From Prevotella sp. (GTDB lineage: Bacteria; Bacteroidota; Bacteroidia; Bacteroidales; Bacteroidaceae), in the NCBI GenBank assembly GCA_016291495.1, contig JAEEXI010000005.1, positions 124,001 through 188,000 of the forward strand: a stretch of 64,000 nt of DNA, read 5' to 3'. The notes beneath the pieces are model-generated. The model did no database searches. It was not told the origin of the DNA and was given only the letters and a program-made list of their open reading frames with translations. Positions 35,053 to 44,077 of this stretch are shown here, piece after piece; the stretch's first letter is position 1, and every line of letters starts with the position of its first letter. Made by a program: the position numbers and the translations under genes.

Positions 35053-36198
35053 TTAGTAGGCGTGATCATTAGTTATTTCTTCCTTGTCGAGTTTCTTCTT
35101 GTCGATGACATACCATGCATAGACAATGTAGGCAAGAACGAAGGGGATGATGAGGCTGACATAGAACATAGTGCGGAGTGTAAACTCACTACTGCATGAA
35201 TTGACGATGGTCAGCGATGACTGTAAATCTGCGGTAGAGGGATAGTAAGCCGTATTGTTCCATGCCGACATGAGCAGCAGGGGCAGTACGACTAATACAA
35301 CACCGATACCTGCGGGCCAGATGCCCTTGATATAGGTCTGTGATACGATGGTCTTACCAATACCATAAAGGACTAAGACAACACCCACCAGTAACAAGAT
35401 GGTGAGATACCACATATCAATGAAGTTGTGCAGATACTTGTAAGGCTCAATAGAGATGATACCATTGTCATCGTAGGCATAGCCATCTTTCAGTAACAGG
35501 TGAACGAGGTAGGTCACGAATAGTAACAGGAAAGGAACAGCGGCACCGATGAGTCGTACACTGGCTCGTGAACGGATGTCCTCGTCATTCACATTATTCA
35601 TAATATATAAGATGCCTAATACACGGGCCAGGAACATGACGGCGAGTCCGAATACCAATACCCAGGGGTTGAGTAAGGCATCAAGTCCATGGGATGCATT
35701 TGCCCAACGGCTGATGATAGGTGTAAGCGACTCAGCATTGATGAGATTATCCTTGACAACGATAAAGTTACTACCCTCAAAGAAGGTGGCAACGGCTCCG
35801 CCTAAGAGTAACGGACCCACAAGACCATTGATGACTAAGCACATCTGGAAAGTTTTCGGACCAAGGAAGTTGCCGAGTTTGTTCTGGAACTCATAGCTAA
35901 CAGCCTGCAAGACGAAGGTGAAAAGGATGAGCATCCACAACCAATAGGCTCCGCCAAATGAGGTGCTATAGAACAGGGGGAAGGAGGCAAAGAAAGCTCC
36001 TCCAAAGGTAACGAGGGTAGTAAACGTGAACTCCCATTTCCGTCCAGTGGAATTGATAATCAGTCGGCGACCTTCTTCTGTATAACCCAATGAGCGCACC
36101 ATGGAGTTGGCACCTTGTACGAAAAGCAGGAATACCAATAAAGCTCCTAACAGTGATACTAAGAAACACCAGTAATGTTGTAAGAATTCGTATGTCAT
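35053..36198 (-). CDS. cydB: Cytochrome bd oxidase subunit II
   Basis: The 381 residues from the ATG at 36198 form multiple membrane helices typical of CydB (HYWCFLVSLLGALLVFLLFV, FGGAYWLWMLILFTFVLQAV). It pairs with CydA to reduce oxygen with quinol. A longer reading frame begins at a TTG at 36207 inside a heptad array and was rejected. The 19-bp gap to cydA consists of those heptads. Confidence 0.92.
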   Translation of the reverse strand: MTYEFLQHYWCFLVSLLGALLVFLLFVQGANSMVRSLGYTEEGRRLIINSTGRKWEFTFTTLVTFGGAFFASFPLFYSTSFGGAYWLWMLILFTFVLQAVSYEFQNKLGNFLGPKTFQMCLVINGLVGPLLLGGAVATFFEGSNFIVVKDNLINAESLTPIISRWANASHGLDALLNPWVLVFGLAVMFLARVLGILYIMNNVNDEDIRSRASVRLIGAAVPFLLLFVTYLVHLLLKDGYAYDDNGIISIEPYKYLHNFIDMWYLTILLLVGVVLVLYGIGKTIVSQTYIKGIWPAGIGVVLVVLPLLLMSAWNNTAYYPSTADLQSSLTIVNSCSSEFTLRTMFYVSLIIPFVLAYIVYAWYVIDKKKLDKEEITNDHAY

Positions 36199-36200
36199 AA

Positions 36201-36228
36201 CTTTCAACTTTCAATTTTCAACTTTCAA
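36201..36228 (-). repeat. Four 7-bp units across the cydA-cydB junction
   Basis: Coding-strand units are TTGAAAG three times and TTGAAAA once. They encode the last residues of CydA, contain its TGA stop (36218-36220) and fill the gap up to 2 bp before the cydB ATG. Confidence 0.9.
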
Positions 36229-37870
36229 TATCTGAATATTCCGGTCCTTTTTTAATTTGCTTCAACAGAATGCTGATCTCTACAGCCAGCATCAACGTGA
36301 AGAGAATAAGGAAGAGGAAGAAGGTAAGGGCAACGGCAGAGCCGCTGATGTCACTGACACCAACCCATGTGGGAAGCATGTCCTGGATTGTCCAAGGTTG
36401 TCGACCGAACTCAGCAACGAGCCATCCACTCTCCGAGGCGATATAGGCGAGAGGAACAAGAGCAATGGCAACGATATAGTGCCATTTCGGCAGACCGGTC
36501 ATGTCGTTCGCATCAGCTTTTGTCTCGGGCAAGAGTCCAAAGGCAGCAAGGAGTCTTCGTGTCACGATAGAGAAGAATGGGATCTTGAATGCCATCAGGA
36601 TGATGACAGCAAAGAAAAGAATGAAGATACAGCCCAGTCCCACCATGATGCGGAAAGCCCAGAAGTTGATGGGGATATAAGGTACGATATCATTCTTGTC
36701 TTTCACATAACCGTAACCGAAATATTTCATATTCTCCCTGAGAGTCTTCAAATGACAGGCTGCTATCGAACCGTCATCGCTGGAAGCAAACTTTGCTGCG
36801 CGATAACCTGCTAATGCCTCAATAGCTTTCTTACCTCGCTCTATCTTCTCGTCAACAGAGGGCTCCTTGGTACCATCAGGTTTAGTATAGCCATTGAGGA
36901 TATCGTTGATGCCAGGCACATAACCATGAATATCGTTAGTAGCCATGAAAGAAAGCGCGTAAGGCATCTCTATCTTCAACGGAGCCGACTCTTCGTTCTG
37001 GTAGTCTGGTTGTGCAATGGGATTTACCCACGCGATGGCGGTCAGACCGATATCAGTCCCGCCATTATAGAGGGCTTCCATAGCAGCCAGCTTCATGGGT
37101 TGTACTTCTCCAACGCTTTGTGCTGACTTGTGCCCTGTGGCAGCAGCACCTATGGAGGCAATTAGTCCGACGATAGCACCAATCTTGATACTCTCCTTCG
37201 CCAGTTCAATCTCTCGGTTTTTCATGAGATACCAACAGGAGACAGCGACTACGAAGATGGCACCGATAATCCATGCGGAGATGACGGTATGGCAGAACTT
37301 GTCGATAGCAAAGGGGGAGAGGGCAACATCCAGGAACGATACCATTTCATTACGCATCGTATCGGGATTGAACTCACAACCTACAGGATATTGCATCCAT
37401 GCATTTGCCACCAGAATCCACCAGGCGGAAATGGTTGCGCCTAAGCCTGTCAACCATGTAGAGGCAAGATGGAACCCCTTGGATACCTTGTTCCAACCGA
37501 AATACATGACGGCGACAAAGGTTGATTCCATAAAGAAAGCAAGAATACCCTCTACGGCTAGAGGTGCTCCGAAGATGTCACCCACAAACCATGAGTAGTT
37601 CGACCAGTTAGTGCCAAACTCGAATTCGAGGATGATACCTGTAGCAATACCCATGGCAAAGTTGATACCGAAGAGTTTCTGCCAAAATTTAGCCGTATCT
37701 TTCCAGAAAACTTTCTGTGTACGGTAATAGCAGGTTTCTGCAATACCCATAATGACGGCAAGTCCTAGTGTAAGAGGTACAAACAGCCAATGGTAGATAG
37801 CTGTCAATGCAAACTGTGCTCTCGCCCAGTTGATGGAGCCGGCATCAATGTTCAATAATAAGTCATTCAT
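36218..37870 (-). CDS. cydA: Cytochrome bd oxidase subunit I
   Basis: The 550 residues from the ATG at 37870 start MNDLLLNIDAGSINWARAQF. The haem-ligand His regions (FALTAIYHWLFVPLTLG, and His/Met sites later) and the Q-loop region after the fifth helix are visible. CydA binds haems b558, b595 and d and oxidises quinol. Ten extra in-frame residues upstream (to 37900) were dropped because the family begins at the chosen Met. It is second in a DUF4492-cydA-cydB-LUD operon. Confidence 0.93.
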   Translation of the reverse strand: MNDLLLNIDAGSINWARAQFALTAIYHWLFVPLTLGLAVIMGIAETCYYRTQKVFWKDTAKFWQKLFGINFAMGIATGIILEFEFGTNWSNYSWFVGDIFGAPLAVEGILAFFMESTFVAVMYFGWNKVSKGFHLASTWLTGLGATISAWWILVANAWMQYPVGCEFNPDTMRNEMVSFLDVALSPFAIDKFCHTVISAWIIGAIFVVAVSCWYLMKNREIELAKESIKIGAIVGLIASIGAAATGHKSAQSVGEVQPMKLAAMEALYNGGTDIGLTAIAWVNPIAQPDYQNEESAPLKIEMPYALSFMATNDIHGYVPGINDILNGYTKPDGTKEPSVDEKIERGKKAIEALAGYRAAKFASSDDGSIAACHLKTLRENMKYFGYGYVKDKNDIVPYIPINFWAFRIMVGLGCIFILFFAVIILMAFKIPFFSIVTRRLLAAFGLLPETKADANDMTGLPKWHYIVAIALVPLAYIASESGWLVAEFGRQPWTIQDMLPTWVGVSDISGSAVALTFFLFLILFTLMLAVEISILLKQIKKGPEYSDIES

Positions 37871-37886
37871 AGTGTATGGAATTTTA

Positions 37887-38111
37887 TTAATGATATGCAC
37901 GTTTAATCATCTCCGTAGCCACATAATCGGGCTCTTCGCCTTCATCTGTATGACTTTTTAGGAAATTGGGAAAAAAGAATAATTTGAGAACGATGAAAAT
38001 AACAAACAGTTTAATTAGGATAATCGCCCATAGCGTACGTCCCAGATGCATATGGCGGAAACCATCATAATAGAGGTCGAAAGCCCTGTACCAGAAACTG
38101 TACTTATTCAT
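37887..38111 (-). CDS. DUF4492 small membrane protein of the cytochrome bd operon
   Basis: The 74 residues have one membrane helix (TLWAIILIKLFVIFIVLKLF) flanked by an N-terminal aromatic/basic segment and an acidic C-terminus. It matches DUF4492, which I associate with genes just upstream of cydA in Bacteroidota. It is first in the operon, 16 bp before cydA. Its size and topology recall CydX, the small third subunit of bd oxidase in proteobacteria; that function is an inference. Confidence 0.8.
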   Translation of the reverse strand: MNKYSFWYRAFDLYYDGFRHMHLGRTLWAIILIKLFVIFIVLKLFFFPNFLKSHTDEGEEPDYVATEMIKRAYH

Positions 38112-38141
38112 AGGTCATTCTCTTTATCGTTAATATTGTTG

Positions 38142-38149
38142 CAAATATA
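38142..38149 (-). promoter_or_regulatory. -7 box for the cyd operon
   Basis: The minus strand reads TATATTTG followed by CA, 30 bp before the DUF4492 start. Confidence 0.6.
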
Positions 38150-38201
38150 GTAAATAAATTCAAAACTACCAACTTTTCTTTGGTATTTTGAGGAAAAATA
38201 A

Positions 38202-38209
38202 TACCTTTG
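38202..38209 (+). promoter_or_regulatory. Promoter of the 38228 export operon
   Basis: TACCTTTG followed by CA, 18 bp before the ATG at 38228. An in-frame TTG at 38207 overlaps this box and is not a start. Confidence 0.65.
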
Positions 38210-38227
38210 CACCATTATTGTAATAGA

Positions 38228-39136
38228 ATGATGGATAGAAAAATCATAACGGTGCTTGCTGTCGTCATCGCCCTGTTGGTTGCGGGAGTGGTGTATTTAG
38301 GGTATAGTTTGAACCAACAGACGCAGGCGAATCGGGATATGGAGGAGCTTGCTGTTCTTGACAAGCAGGAAATGGAAGGTGAGTACCGGCAGTTTGCAGA
38401 TCAGTATAGTGAGATGAAGACGCGAATCAACAATGATTCGATTATTGCCCAGTTGACCCGAGAGCAAGAACGTACGGAACAGTTGCTGCAGGAGTTGAAG
38501 AATACGAAGGCGACGGATGCGGCAGAGATTACCCGTCTGAAGAAAGAGTTGGCTTCGGTGCGAGCAGTACTGCGTAGTTACGTCTTGGAAATCGACTCAC
38601 TGAACCGTTTGAATCAGGCTTTACAGGATGAGAATAGCAGGGTGCGCAGTGAATTAGAAGAGAGCAACTTGCAGAATCAGGCTTTGACCTCCGATAATGC
38701 GACGCTTTCGGAAAAGGTGGCTATTGCCGCCCAGTTGAATGCGGTGAATATCGATATTATGATGATTACCAAGGGAGCTTTGTCGTCGAAGACGAAAGAT
38801 CGTGTAAAACATCCTCATAAGATTGGTGGTTCGACGAATGAAATGAAGGTGCGTTTTGTCCTTTCACGCAACGTGACCGCCTCTAATGGTATGCGTAGTA
38901 TCTATGTTAGAATACTTACTCCGACAGGTAACGTGCTGAATGCTTCTGGGAAGTGTGCCTTTGAAGATAAGGAAATCGCCTATACGGCAATGAAGACTAT
39001 TGAGTATACAGGCGAGGAGACACCGATGGAGTTTTTTATTTCAAAGAAAGAAACATTGATTCCGGGAACTTATCGCGTCCAGGTGATTGCCGACGGACAT
39101 GAGATAGGGACTCGCTCTATAGAACTTGAGAAATAG
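38228..39136 (+). CDS. Membrane-anchored coiled-coil protein of unknown function
   Basis: About 302 residues with an N-terminal membrane helix (ITVLAVVIALLVAGVVYLGY) and a long periplasmic coiled coil (about 30-165, rich in Glu/Gln/Leu). The C-terminal beta domain includes VRFVLSRNVTASNGMRSIYV. I know this layout from Bacteroidota proteins without a named function. It starts an apparent operon with TolC, HlyD and two permeases (3 bp to tolC). It could scaffold that envelope-spanning exporter, an inference from position and shape. Confidence 0.7.
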   Translation: MMDRKIITVLAVVIALLVAGVVYLGYSLNQQTQANRDMEELAVLDKQEMEGEYRQFADQYSEMKTRINNDSIIAQLTREQERTEQLLQELKNTKATDAAEITRLKKELASVRAVLRSYVLEIDSLNRLNQALQDENSRVRSELEESNLQNQALTSDNATLSEKVAIAAQLNAVNIDIMMITKGALSSKTKDRVKHPHKIGGSTNEMKVRFVLSRNVTASNGMRSIYVRILTPTGNVLNASGKCAFEDKEIAYTAMKTIEYTGEETPMEFFISKKETLIPGTYRVQVIADGHEIGTRSIELEK

Positions 39137-39139
39137 CAA

Positions 39140-40639
39140 ATGAACAAGATTTTATTGTTTTCTCTGTTTGCTTGTCTGACTACGCCTGTTGGAGCGCAGC
39201 AATTATTGACACTGGACAGTTGTCGAGCAATGGCTTTGCGCAACAATAAGCAGTTAAGGGTTTCACGGGTCAAACAGGATGTAGCAGCCAACCTGCGCAA
39301 GTCGGCGCGTACGAAATACTTGCCGCATGTCAGTGCTTTAGGCGGTTACGAATGGACCAGTAAGGAAATCTCCCTGCTCAATGATGATCAGAAGTCTTCC
39401 TTGTCCAATATGGGTACTAATCTTACTTCTGGTATTCAGGAGAAGGCTGGGGAGGCGATGCAAAATGTGCCCCAATCAGTTTGGCAGATATTGGGAGGAT
39501 TGGGTATCACGCCTGCTTCCATTCAGGAGGGAATAGGTAACATACTTAATCCAATGGGAAACGCATTGAACCAGACTGGACAGCGTATTGTAGATGCTTT
39601 CCGCTCAGATACCCGTAATGTGTTTGCCGGTGCTGTTATGGTGACGCAACCTGTCTTCATGGGTGGTGCTATCATTGCCATGAACAAGATGGCAGATATT
39701 GGTGAACAGTATGCTGCCAATTCTGCAGAGGCTAAGCGTCAGCTTACTTTGTATCAGATTGATCAGGCCTATTGGCAGGTGGTTTCGTTGAAGCATAAGC
39801 AGAAACTTGCCCAGAGTTTCGTCGATCTGGTAAAGAAACTTGATGATGATGTGCAGAAGATGATAGAAGAGGGCTTCGCAACCCGTTCCGAAGGACTGAG
39901 CGTCAGTGTGAAGGTGAATGAAGCCGAAATGGCACTGATGCAGGTCAATGATGGATTGACACTCTCAAAGATGTTGCTTTGTCAACTATGTGGTCTGCCG
40001 ATGAATGGACAGGTGACGTTGGCTGACGAGGATTCTGAAGCGCTTGGTGCAGTGGAACTGACTCCCAAAGTAGATGCGGGACAAGCGGCAGGGAACCGTC
40101 CTGAGCTCAAACAGTTGCAGAACGTGGTGGATATGAGTCGCCAGTTGACAAAGATTCTCAAAGCTGGCAACCTGCCACAGGTTGCCCTGACGGGAGGCTA
40201 TCTCGTATCTAATCCGAACTTGTATAATGGTTTCCAGAAAAAGTTCGACGGCGTATGGAATGTTGGTGTCTTGGTCCGTGTTCCCATCTGGAACTGGGGA
40301 GATGTCGCCTATAAGGTACGTGCCTCAAAAGGTGCAACGACAATTGCCAATCTTGAGTTGGAGGATGTGCGTGAGAAAATTGAGCTGCAGGTCAACCAAA
40401 GTGTCTTCCACGTAGAGGAAGCCAACAAGAAACTGGAAATGGCGAAGGCTAATACCCTTAAGGCAGACGAGAACCTTCGCACGGCAAATCTTGGGTTTCA
40501 CGAAGGAGTCATTTCCGCCACAACGGTCATGGAGGCTCAGACGGCATGGTTGCAGGCTCAGTCTCAGAAGATCGATGCCGAGATAGATGTCAAGCTTAGT
40601 CAGGTAAACCTGCAGAAAGCTATGGGAACTTTGGAATAG
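39140..40639 (+). CDS. TolC-family outer-membrane efflux protein
   Basis: The 499 residues have a signal peptide ending at PVGAQ. Two related helical halves follow the TolC pattern (LDSCRAMALRNNKQLRVSRV; NLGFHEGVISATTVMEAQTA). An insertion rich in Gly/Asn (about residues 90-155) lies in the first half. TolC trimers form the outer-membrane duct for the HlyD adaptor and inner-membrane permeases encoded next. Confidence 0.87.
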   Translation: MNKILLFSLFACLTTPVGAQQLLTLDSCRAMALRNNKQLRVSRVKQDVAANLRKSARTKYLPHVSALGGYEWTSKEISLLNDDQKSSLSNMGTNLTSGIQEKAGEAMQNVPQSVWQILGGLGITPASIQEGIGNILNPMGNALNQTGQRIVDAFRSDTRNVFAGAVMVTQPVFMGGAIIAMNKMADIGEQYAANSAEAKRQLTLYQIDQAYWQVVSLKHKQKLAQSFVDLVKKLDDDVQKMIEEGFATRSEGLSVSVKVNEAEMALMQVNDGLTLSKMLLCQLCGLPMNGQVTLADEDSEALGAVELTPKVDAGQAAGNRPELKQLQNVVDMSRQLTKILKAGNLPQVALTGGYLVSNPNLYNGFQKKFDGVWNVGVLVRVPIWNWGDVAYKVRASKGATTIANLELEDVREKIELQVNQSVFHVEEANKKLEMAKANTLKADENLRTANLGFHEGVISATTVMEAQTAWLQAQSQKIDAEIDVKLSQVNLQKAMGTLE

Positions 40640-40659
40640 TTAAGAATTAAAAGTTAAGA
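40639..40659 (+). repeat. Three 7-bp units in the tolC-hlyD spacer
   Basis: Units are GTTAAGA, ATTAAAA, GTTAAGA. They begin at the last base of the tolC stop and end 2 bp before the hlyD ATG, so the spacer is nearly all repeat. Confidence 0.75.
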
Positions 40660-40661
40660 AT

Positions 40662-41645
40662 ATGTCAGCAAAAACACAACATAACAACATCCTGCTTGCG
40701 ATTATAGGATTTGCAGCAGCAGTGGCCATCGTTGCCATGATAGGTTTCTTTGCCTTGGGGCGTGATCCTGAGATGATACAGGGACAGGTGGAGGTCAGTG
40801 AGTATCGTGTATCTAGTAAGGTTCCTGGGCGTATCTTGGAGATCCGTGTGAAGGAAGGTGACTTCGTGAAGATTGGTGATACCCTTGCCATACTCGATGC
40901 GCCAGAGGTTCGTGCGAAGATGGAACAGGCTCAGAGTGCGGAGAATGCCGCTGCAGCCCAAGAGGAGATGGCACGTAATGGTGCCCGTCAGGAACAGATA
41001 CAGGGTGCCTATCAGTTAATGCAACAGGCAAAGGCAGGCTTGGAGATTGCTGAGAAGTCCTATCATCGTGTACAGCGTCTGTATGACGAGGGCGTGATGA
41101 GTGCACAGAAGCGTGATGAGGCTTATGCCAACTACAAGGCGATGGAGGCACAGGCAAAGGCTGCCGAGAGTCAGTATAATATGGCTCGCAATGGTGCCCG
41201 TCGCGAGGAGAAAATGGCTGCCGCCGCTATGGTAGGACGTGCACGCGGTGCTGTCAATGAGGTAAACTCTTATATTCATGAGACGGTGCAGATTGCCCAG
41301 ATGGAGGGTGAGGTCAGTGATGTCTACCCGAAAGTTGGCGAGTTGGTTGGTACCGGTTCTCCCATCATGACCATCTCAGTAATGAAAGATATGTGGGGAA
41401 CGTTTAATGTCCGTGAAGACCAGTTGAATGGGCTTGCCGTTGGTAAGACGTTCGAAGCCTTTGTTCCTGCCTTCAACAAGACGATACAGATGAAGGTCTA
41501 TTATATGAAGGATCAGGGTTCCTATGCCGTATGGAAGGCTACGAAGGCAAATGGTCAGTACGACCTGAAGACCTTTGAGGTAAAGGCACGTCCTGTCGAG
41601 AAAATCGAAGGCTTGCGTCCGGGAATGTCGCTGATCATTAAATAA
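40662..41645 (+). CDS. HlyD-family periplasmic adaptor
   Basis: The 327 residues have an N-terminal membrane anchor (ILLAIIGFAAAVAIVAMIGF), a biotinyl-lipoyl-like half (SSKVPGRILEIRVKEGDFV), a long coiled-coil hairpin (about 85-200) and a second lipoyl half with beta-barrel. It connects inner-membrane permeases to TolC. It is followed by two ABC-2 permease genes without an ATPase gene. Confidence 0.88.
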   Translation: MSAKTQHNNILLAIIGFAAAVAIVAMIGFFALGRDPEMIQGQVEVSEYRVSSKVPGRILEIRVKEGDFVKIGDTLAILDAPEVRAKMEQAQSAENAAAAQEEMARNGARQEQIQGAYQLMQQAKAGLEIAEKSYHRVQRLYDEGVMSAQKRDEAYANYKAMEAQAKAAESQYNMARNGARREEKMAAAAMVGRARGAVNEVNSYIHETVQIAQMEGEVSDVYPKVGELVGTGSPIMTISVMKDMWGTFNVREDQLNGLAVGKTFEAFVPAFNKTIQMKVYYMKDQGSYAVWKATKANGQYDLKTFEVKARPVEKIEGLRPGMSLIIK

Positions 41646-41676
41646 TTGAAGAATTGAAAGGTTGAAGAATTGAAGT
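41645..41676 (+). repeat. Four 8-bp units spanning the hlyD stop and the permease start
   Basis: Units match RTTGAAGA with small changes. The array begins at the last base of the hlyD TAA and includes the TTG start (41670-41672) of the permease, so part of its N-terminus is repeat-encoded. Confidence 0.8.
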
Positions 41677-42839
41677 ATCTGAAGCAGATATACGACATAG
41701 CCCTGAGGGAGTTGCTGATTCTGCGTCGGAATCACATCTATCTCTTCTGTATGGTATTGTTCCCGGTGCTGGTGATGTTCTTCTTTACCTCCATATTGGA
41801 TGACGGACTGCCGACGAATATGCCTGTGGGTGTCGTTGATCTGGATAATACTTCGACTACACGTGCACTTGGTCGGAAATTGGACGGCTTTCAGATGTCA
41901 AAGGTCGTTGCCCATTATCCCAGCGTTACAGAGGCACGTCGTGCCATCCAGCGAAATGAGATATACGGTTTTCTCTATATCCCCAAGGGGACTACAGAGA
42001 AACTGCTTGCCTCGCGACAGCCTAAGATTTCCTATTATTATACTTATACGACACTTGCTGCCGGTTCTATGATGATGAAGGACATGAAGACCGTCTCCAC
42101 GTTGGGGTCTGCGGCTTTGGGACAGGCAACCATGCGTGCCAAGGGGCTCACCGACCAACAGATACAGACCCTTCTTCAGCCAATCCGCGTAGATCTCCAC
42201 CAGATAGCTAATCCATGGAGCAGTTATAATGTCTATCTCACGACAGTCATGGTGCCTGGTATCATCATGTTGTTTATCTTCCTGATCTCTGCCTATTCTA
42301 TCGGTACGGAATTGAAGTTTGTCACAGCGAAGGATTGGATAGAACGGGCAGATGGTAATATTATAGTGGCACTGTTGGGAAAGTTTCTACCTCAGACAGT
42401 CATCTGGCTTGCTATCGTCTATGGCTATGAGTACTATGTATTTTACCATCTAGGCTTTCCTCATCAGGGCAGTCCGTGGATGCTGGTGCTTCTCGGACTC
42501 ATGCAGGTTCTTGCCTCTCAGGGTTTCGGCATCTTTGCTTTTGGACTGATGCCCTCCCTGCGAATGTCAATGAGTATCAGTTCCCTATGGGCAGTGCTGA
42601 GTATCTCGATGGCTGGTTCTGCTTTCCCCATCATGGGTATGGATGGTCCCTTACAGTCGTTGTCGTGGCTGTTCCCTTTGCGTCATTACTGGATGACGTA
42701 CCAAATCTGTGTCTTCAATGGCTTCCCGCTGATTGAGGCATGGTTCCATTTCGCAGCCCTGGCAGGCTTCATGTTGCTGCCGTGGCTAGTTGCTAAAAAG
42801 ATCAAGAACGCAATGTTAACCTATGTCTATATTCCATAG
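41670..42839 (+). CDS. ABC-2 type permease (first)
   Basis: The 389 residues have an N-terminal helix (LFCMVLFPVLVMFFFTSILD), a large periplasmic domain and five C-terminal helices, the ABC-2/YhhJ-type layout. The start is TTG; an in-frame stop lies at 41655 and no ATG occurs before the conserved KQIYDIALRELLILRR. It overlaps the second permease by 17 bp. No ATP-binding subunit is encoded in the operon. Confidence 0.85.
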   Translation: MKYLKQIYDIALRELLILRRNHIYLFCMVLFPVLVMFFFTSILDDGLPTNMPVGVVDLDNTSTTRALGRKLDGFQMSKVVAHYPSVTEARRAIQRNEIYGFLYIPKGTTEKLLASRQPKISYYYTYTTLAAGSMMMKDMKTVSTLGSAALGQATMRAKGLTDQQIQTLLQPIRVDLHQIANPWSSYNVYLTTVMVPGIIMLFIFLISAYSIGTELKFVTAKDWIERADGNIIVALLGKFLPQTVIWLAIVYGYEYYVFYHLGFPHQGSPWMLVLLGLMQVLASQGFGIFAFGLMPSLRMSMSISSLWAVLSISMAGSAFPIMGMDGPLQSLSWLFPLRHYWMTYQICVFNGFPLIEAWFHFAALAGFMLLPWLVAKKIKNAMLTYVYIP

Positions 42840-44064
42840 TATATATCAGGGACTACAGGATGCCTGCTATATCTGGCGTAAGGAGATGACGCAGGTGGTG
42901 AAGGACGAGGGAGTGCTTATCTTCTTCGTTGTCGTACCGATTGTCTATCCTCTGCTTTATTCATGGATATATAACAATGAGGTGGTTCATGAAGTGCCTG
43001 TCTGTGTGGTCGACCAGTCGCATAGTCAGTTGTCGCGGCAGTTCCTCCGTATGTGCGATGCTTCCCCAGATGTCCATGTTGCTTATCATGCCCAAGACCT
43101 TAACGAGGCGAAGTCACTCGTCAGTCGTCAGTTGGTAAAGGGTGTCTATCATATACCTCCAGACTTTGAAACCCGGTTGTTGCGCATGGAGCCGACTACT
43201 GTCACAGTCTATTGTGATATGAGTCTGATGCTGACATATAAGGCGATATTCCAGACAGCTCAGACAGTCACGATGGAAATGGGTAATGAGTTTAAGACAA
43301 AGATAGGCGGTCATTATACCGCTCGTGAGGAAGCCATTGCGACGCGTCCTCTTGACTATGACGATGTTCCTCTTTTCAATCCGCAAGGAGGTTATGGCTC
43401 CTCGGTGCTTCTTGCAGTTCTCATGCTAATCCTGCAGCAGACACTCGTGCTAGGCATTGGTCTTTCAGCCGGTACCGCCCGTGACGAGAATGCCTACCGT
43501 TGTTTGATACCTGTGGGCGATGCCCGTTATCAGAACACCTTCCCCATCGTATTGGGTAAGTTCGTGTGCTATTTCATGATTTATATGGTGATGGGTACCT
43601 GGCTGGCAGCTGGGGTTCCCCGTCTGTTCCATTTCCCACAACTGGCAACATGGCAGACCCTTGTGACCATGATGCTGCCCTATACTATCGCCTGTATCTT
43701 TTTTGGCATGATGGTATCGTGTATGGTCAAATATCGTGAGAACGTGATGTTATTGGTAGTCTTTATCTCCGTCCCTTTGCTCTTCATGACAGGTGTCTCG
43801 TGGCCGCAGTCCAACATTCCGGGAGTGTGGCAGGGTGTGTCGTGGCTTTTCCCTTCAACCTTCGGAGCACGAGCCTATATCCGTCTGAACTCTATGGGGG
43901 CCGATGTCAGTGATGTGGCGTATGAGTATCACATCCTCTGGATACAGGCTGCTTGCTATCTCGTGATGACTTTGGTGGTCTATCGTTTCCAGTTCTATAT
44001 GGCACGACGTCAGGCAATGGAACGCCTTAAGTTCCTGAAACATAAACGGAATATTAATAACTAA
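42823..44064 (+). CDS. ABC-2 type permease (second)
   Basis: The 413-residue ABC-2 family permease has the same topology as the first: an N-terminal helix (GVLIFFVVVPIVYPLLYSWI), an external domain, and C-terminal helices with FISVPLLFMTGVSWPQSNIP. The two are divergent homologues and probably pair. The missing ATPase may be encoded elsewhere, or the system may work without one. GH2 follows 13 bp downstream. Confidence 0.85.
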   Translation: MSIFHSIYQGLQDACYIWRKEMTQVVKDEGVLIFFVVVPIVYPLLYSWIYNNEVVHEVPVCVVDQSHSQLSRQFLRMCDASPDVHVAYHAQDLNEAKSLVSRQLVKGVYHIPPDFETRLLRMEPTTVTVYCDMSLMLTYKAIFQTAQTVTMEMGNEFKTKIGGHYTAREEAIATRPLDYDDVPLFNPQGGYGSSVLLAVLMLILQQTLVLGIGLSAGTARDENAYRCLIPVGDARYQNTFPIVLGKFVCYFMIYMVMGTWLAAGVPRLFHFPQLATWQTLVTMMLPYTIACIFFGMMVSCMVKYRENVMLLVVFISVPLLFMTGVSWPQSNIPGVWQGVSWLFPSTFGARAYIRLNSMGADVSDVAYEYHILWIQAACYLVMTLVVYRFQFYMARRQAMERLKFLKHKRNINN

Positions 44065-44077
44065 AAACATTCATATA

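Noticed and set aside
36199..36207. TTG start for cydB at 36207
   Set aside because: It lies inside the heptad spacer; the ATG at 36198 fits the family start.
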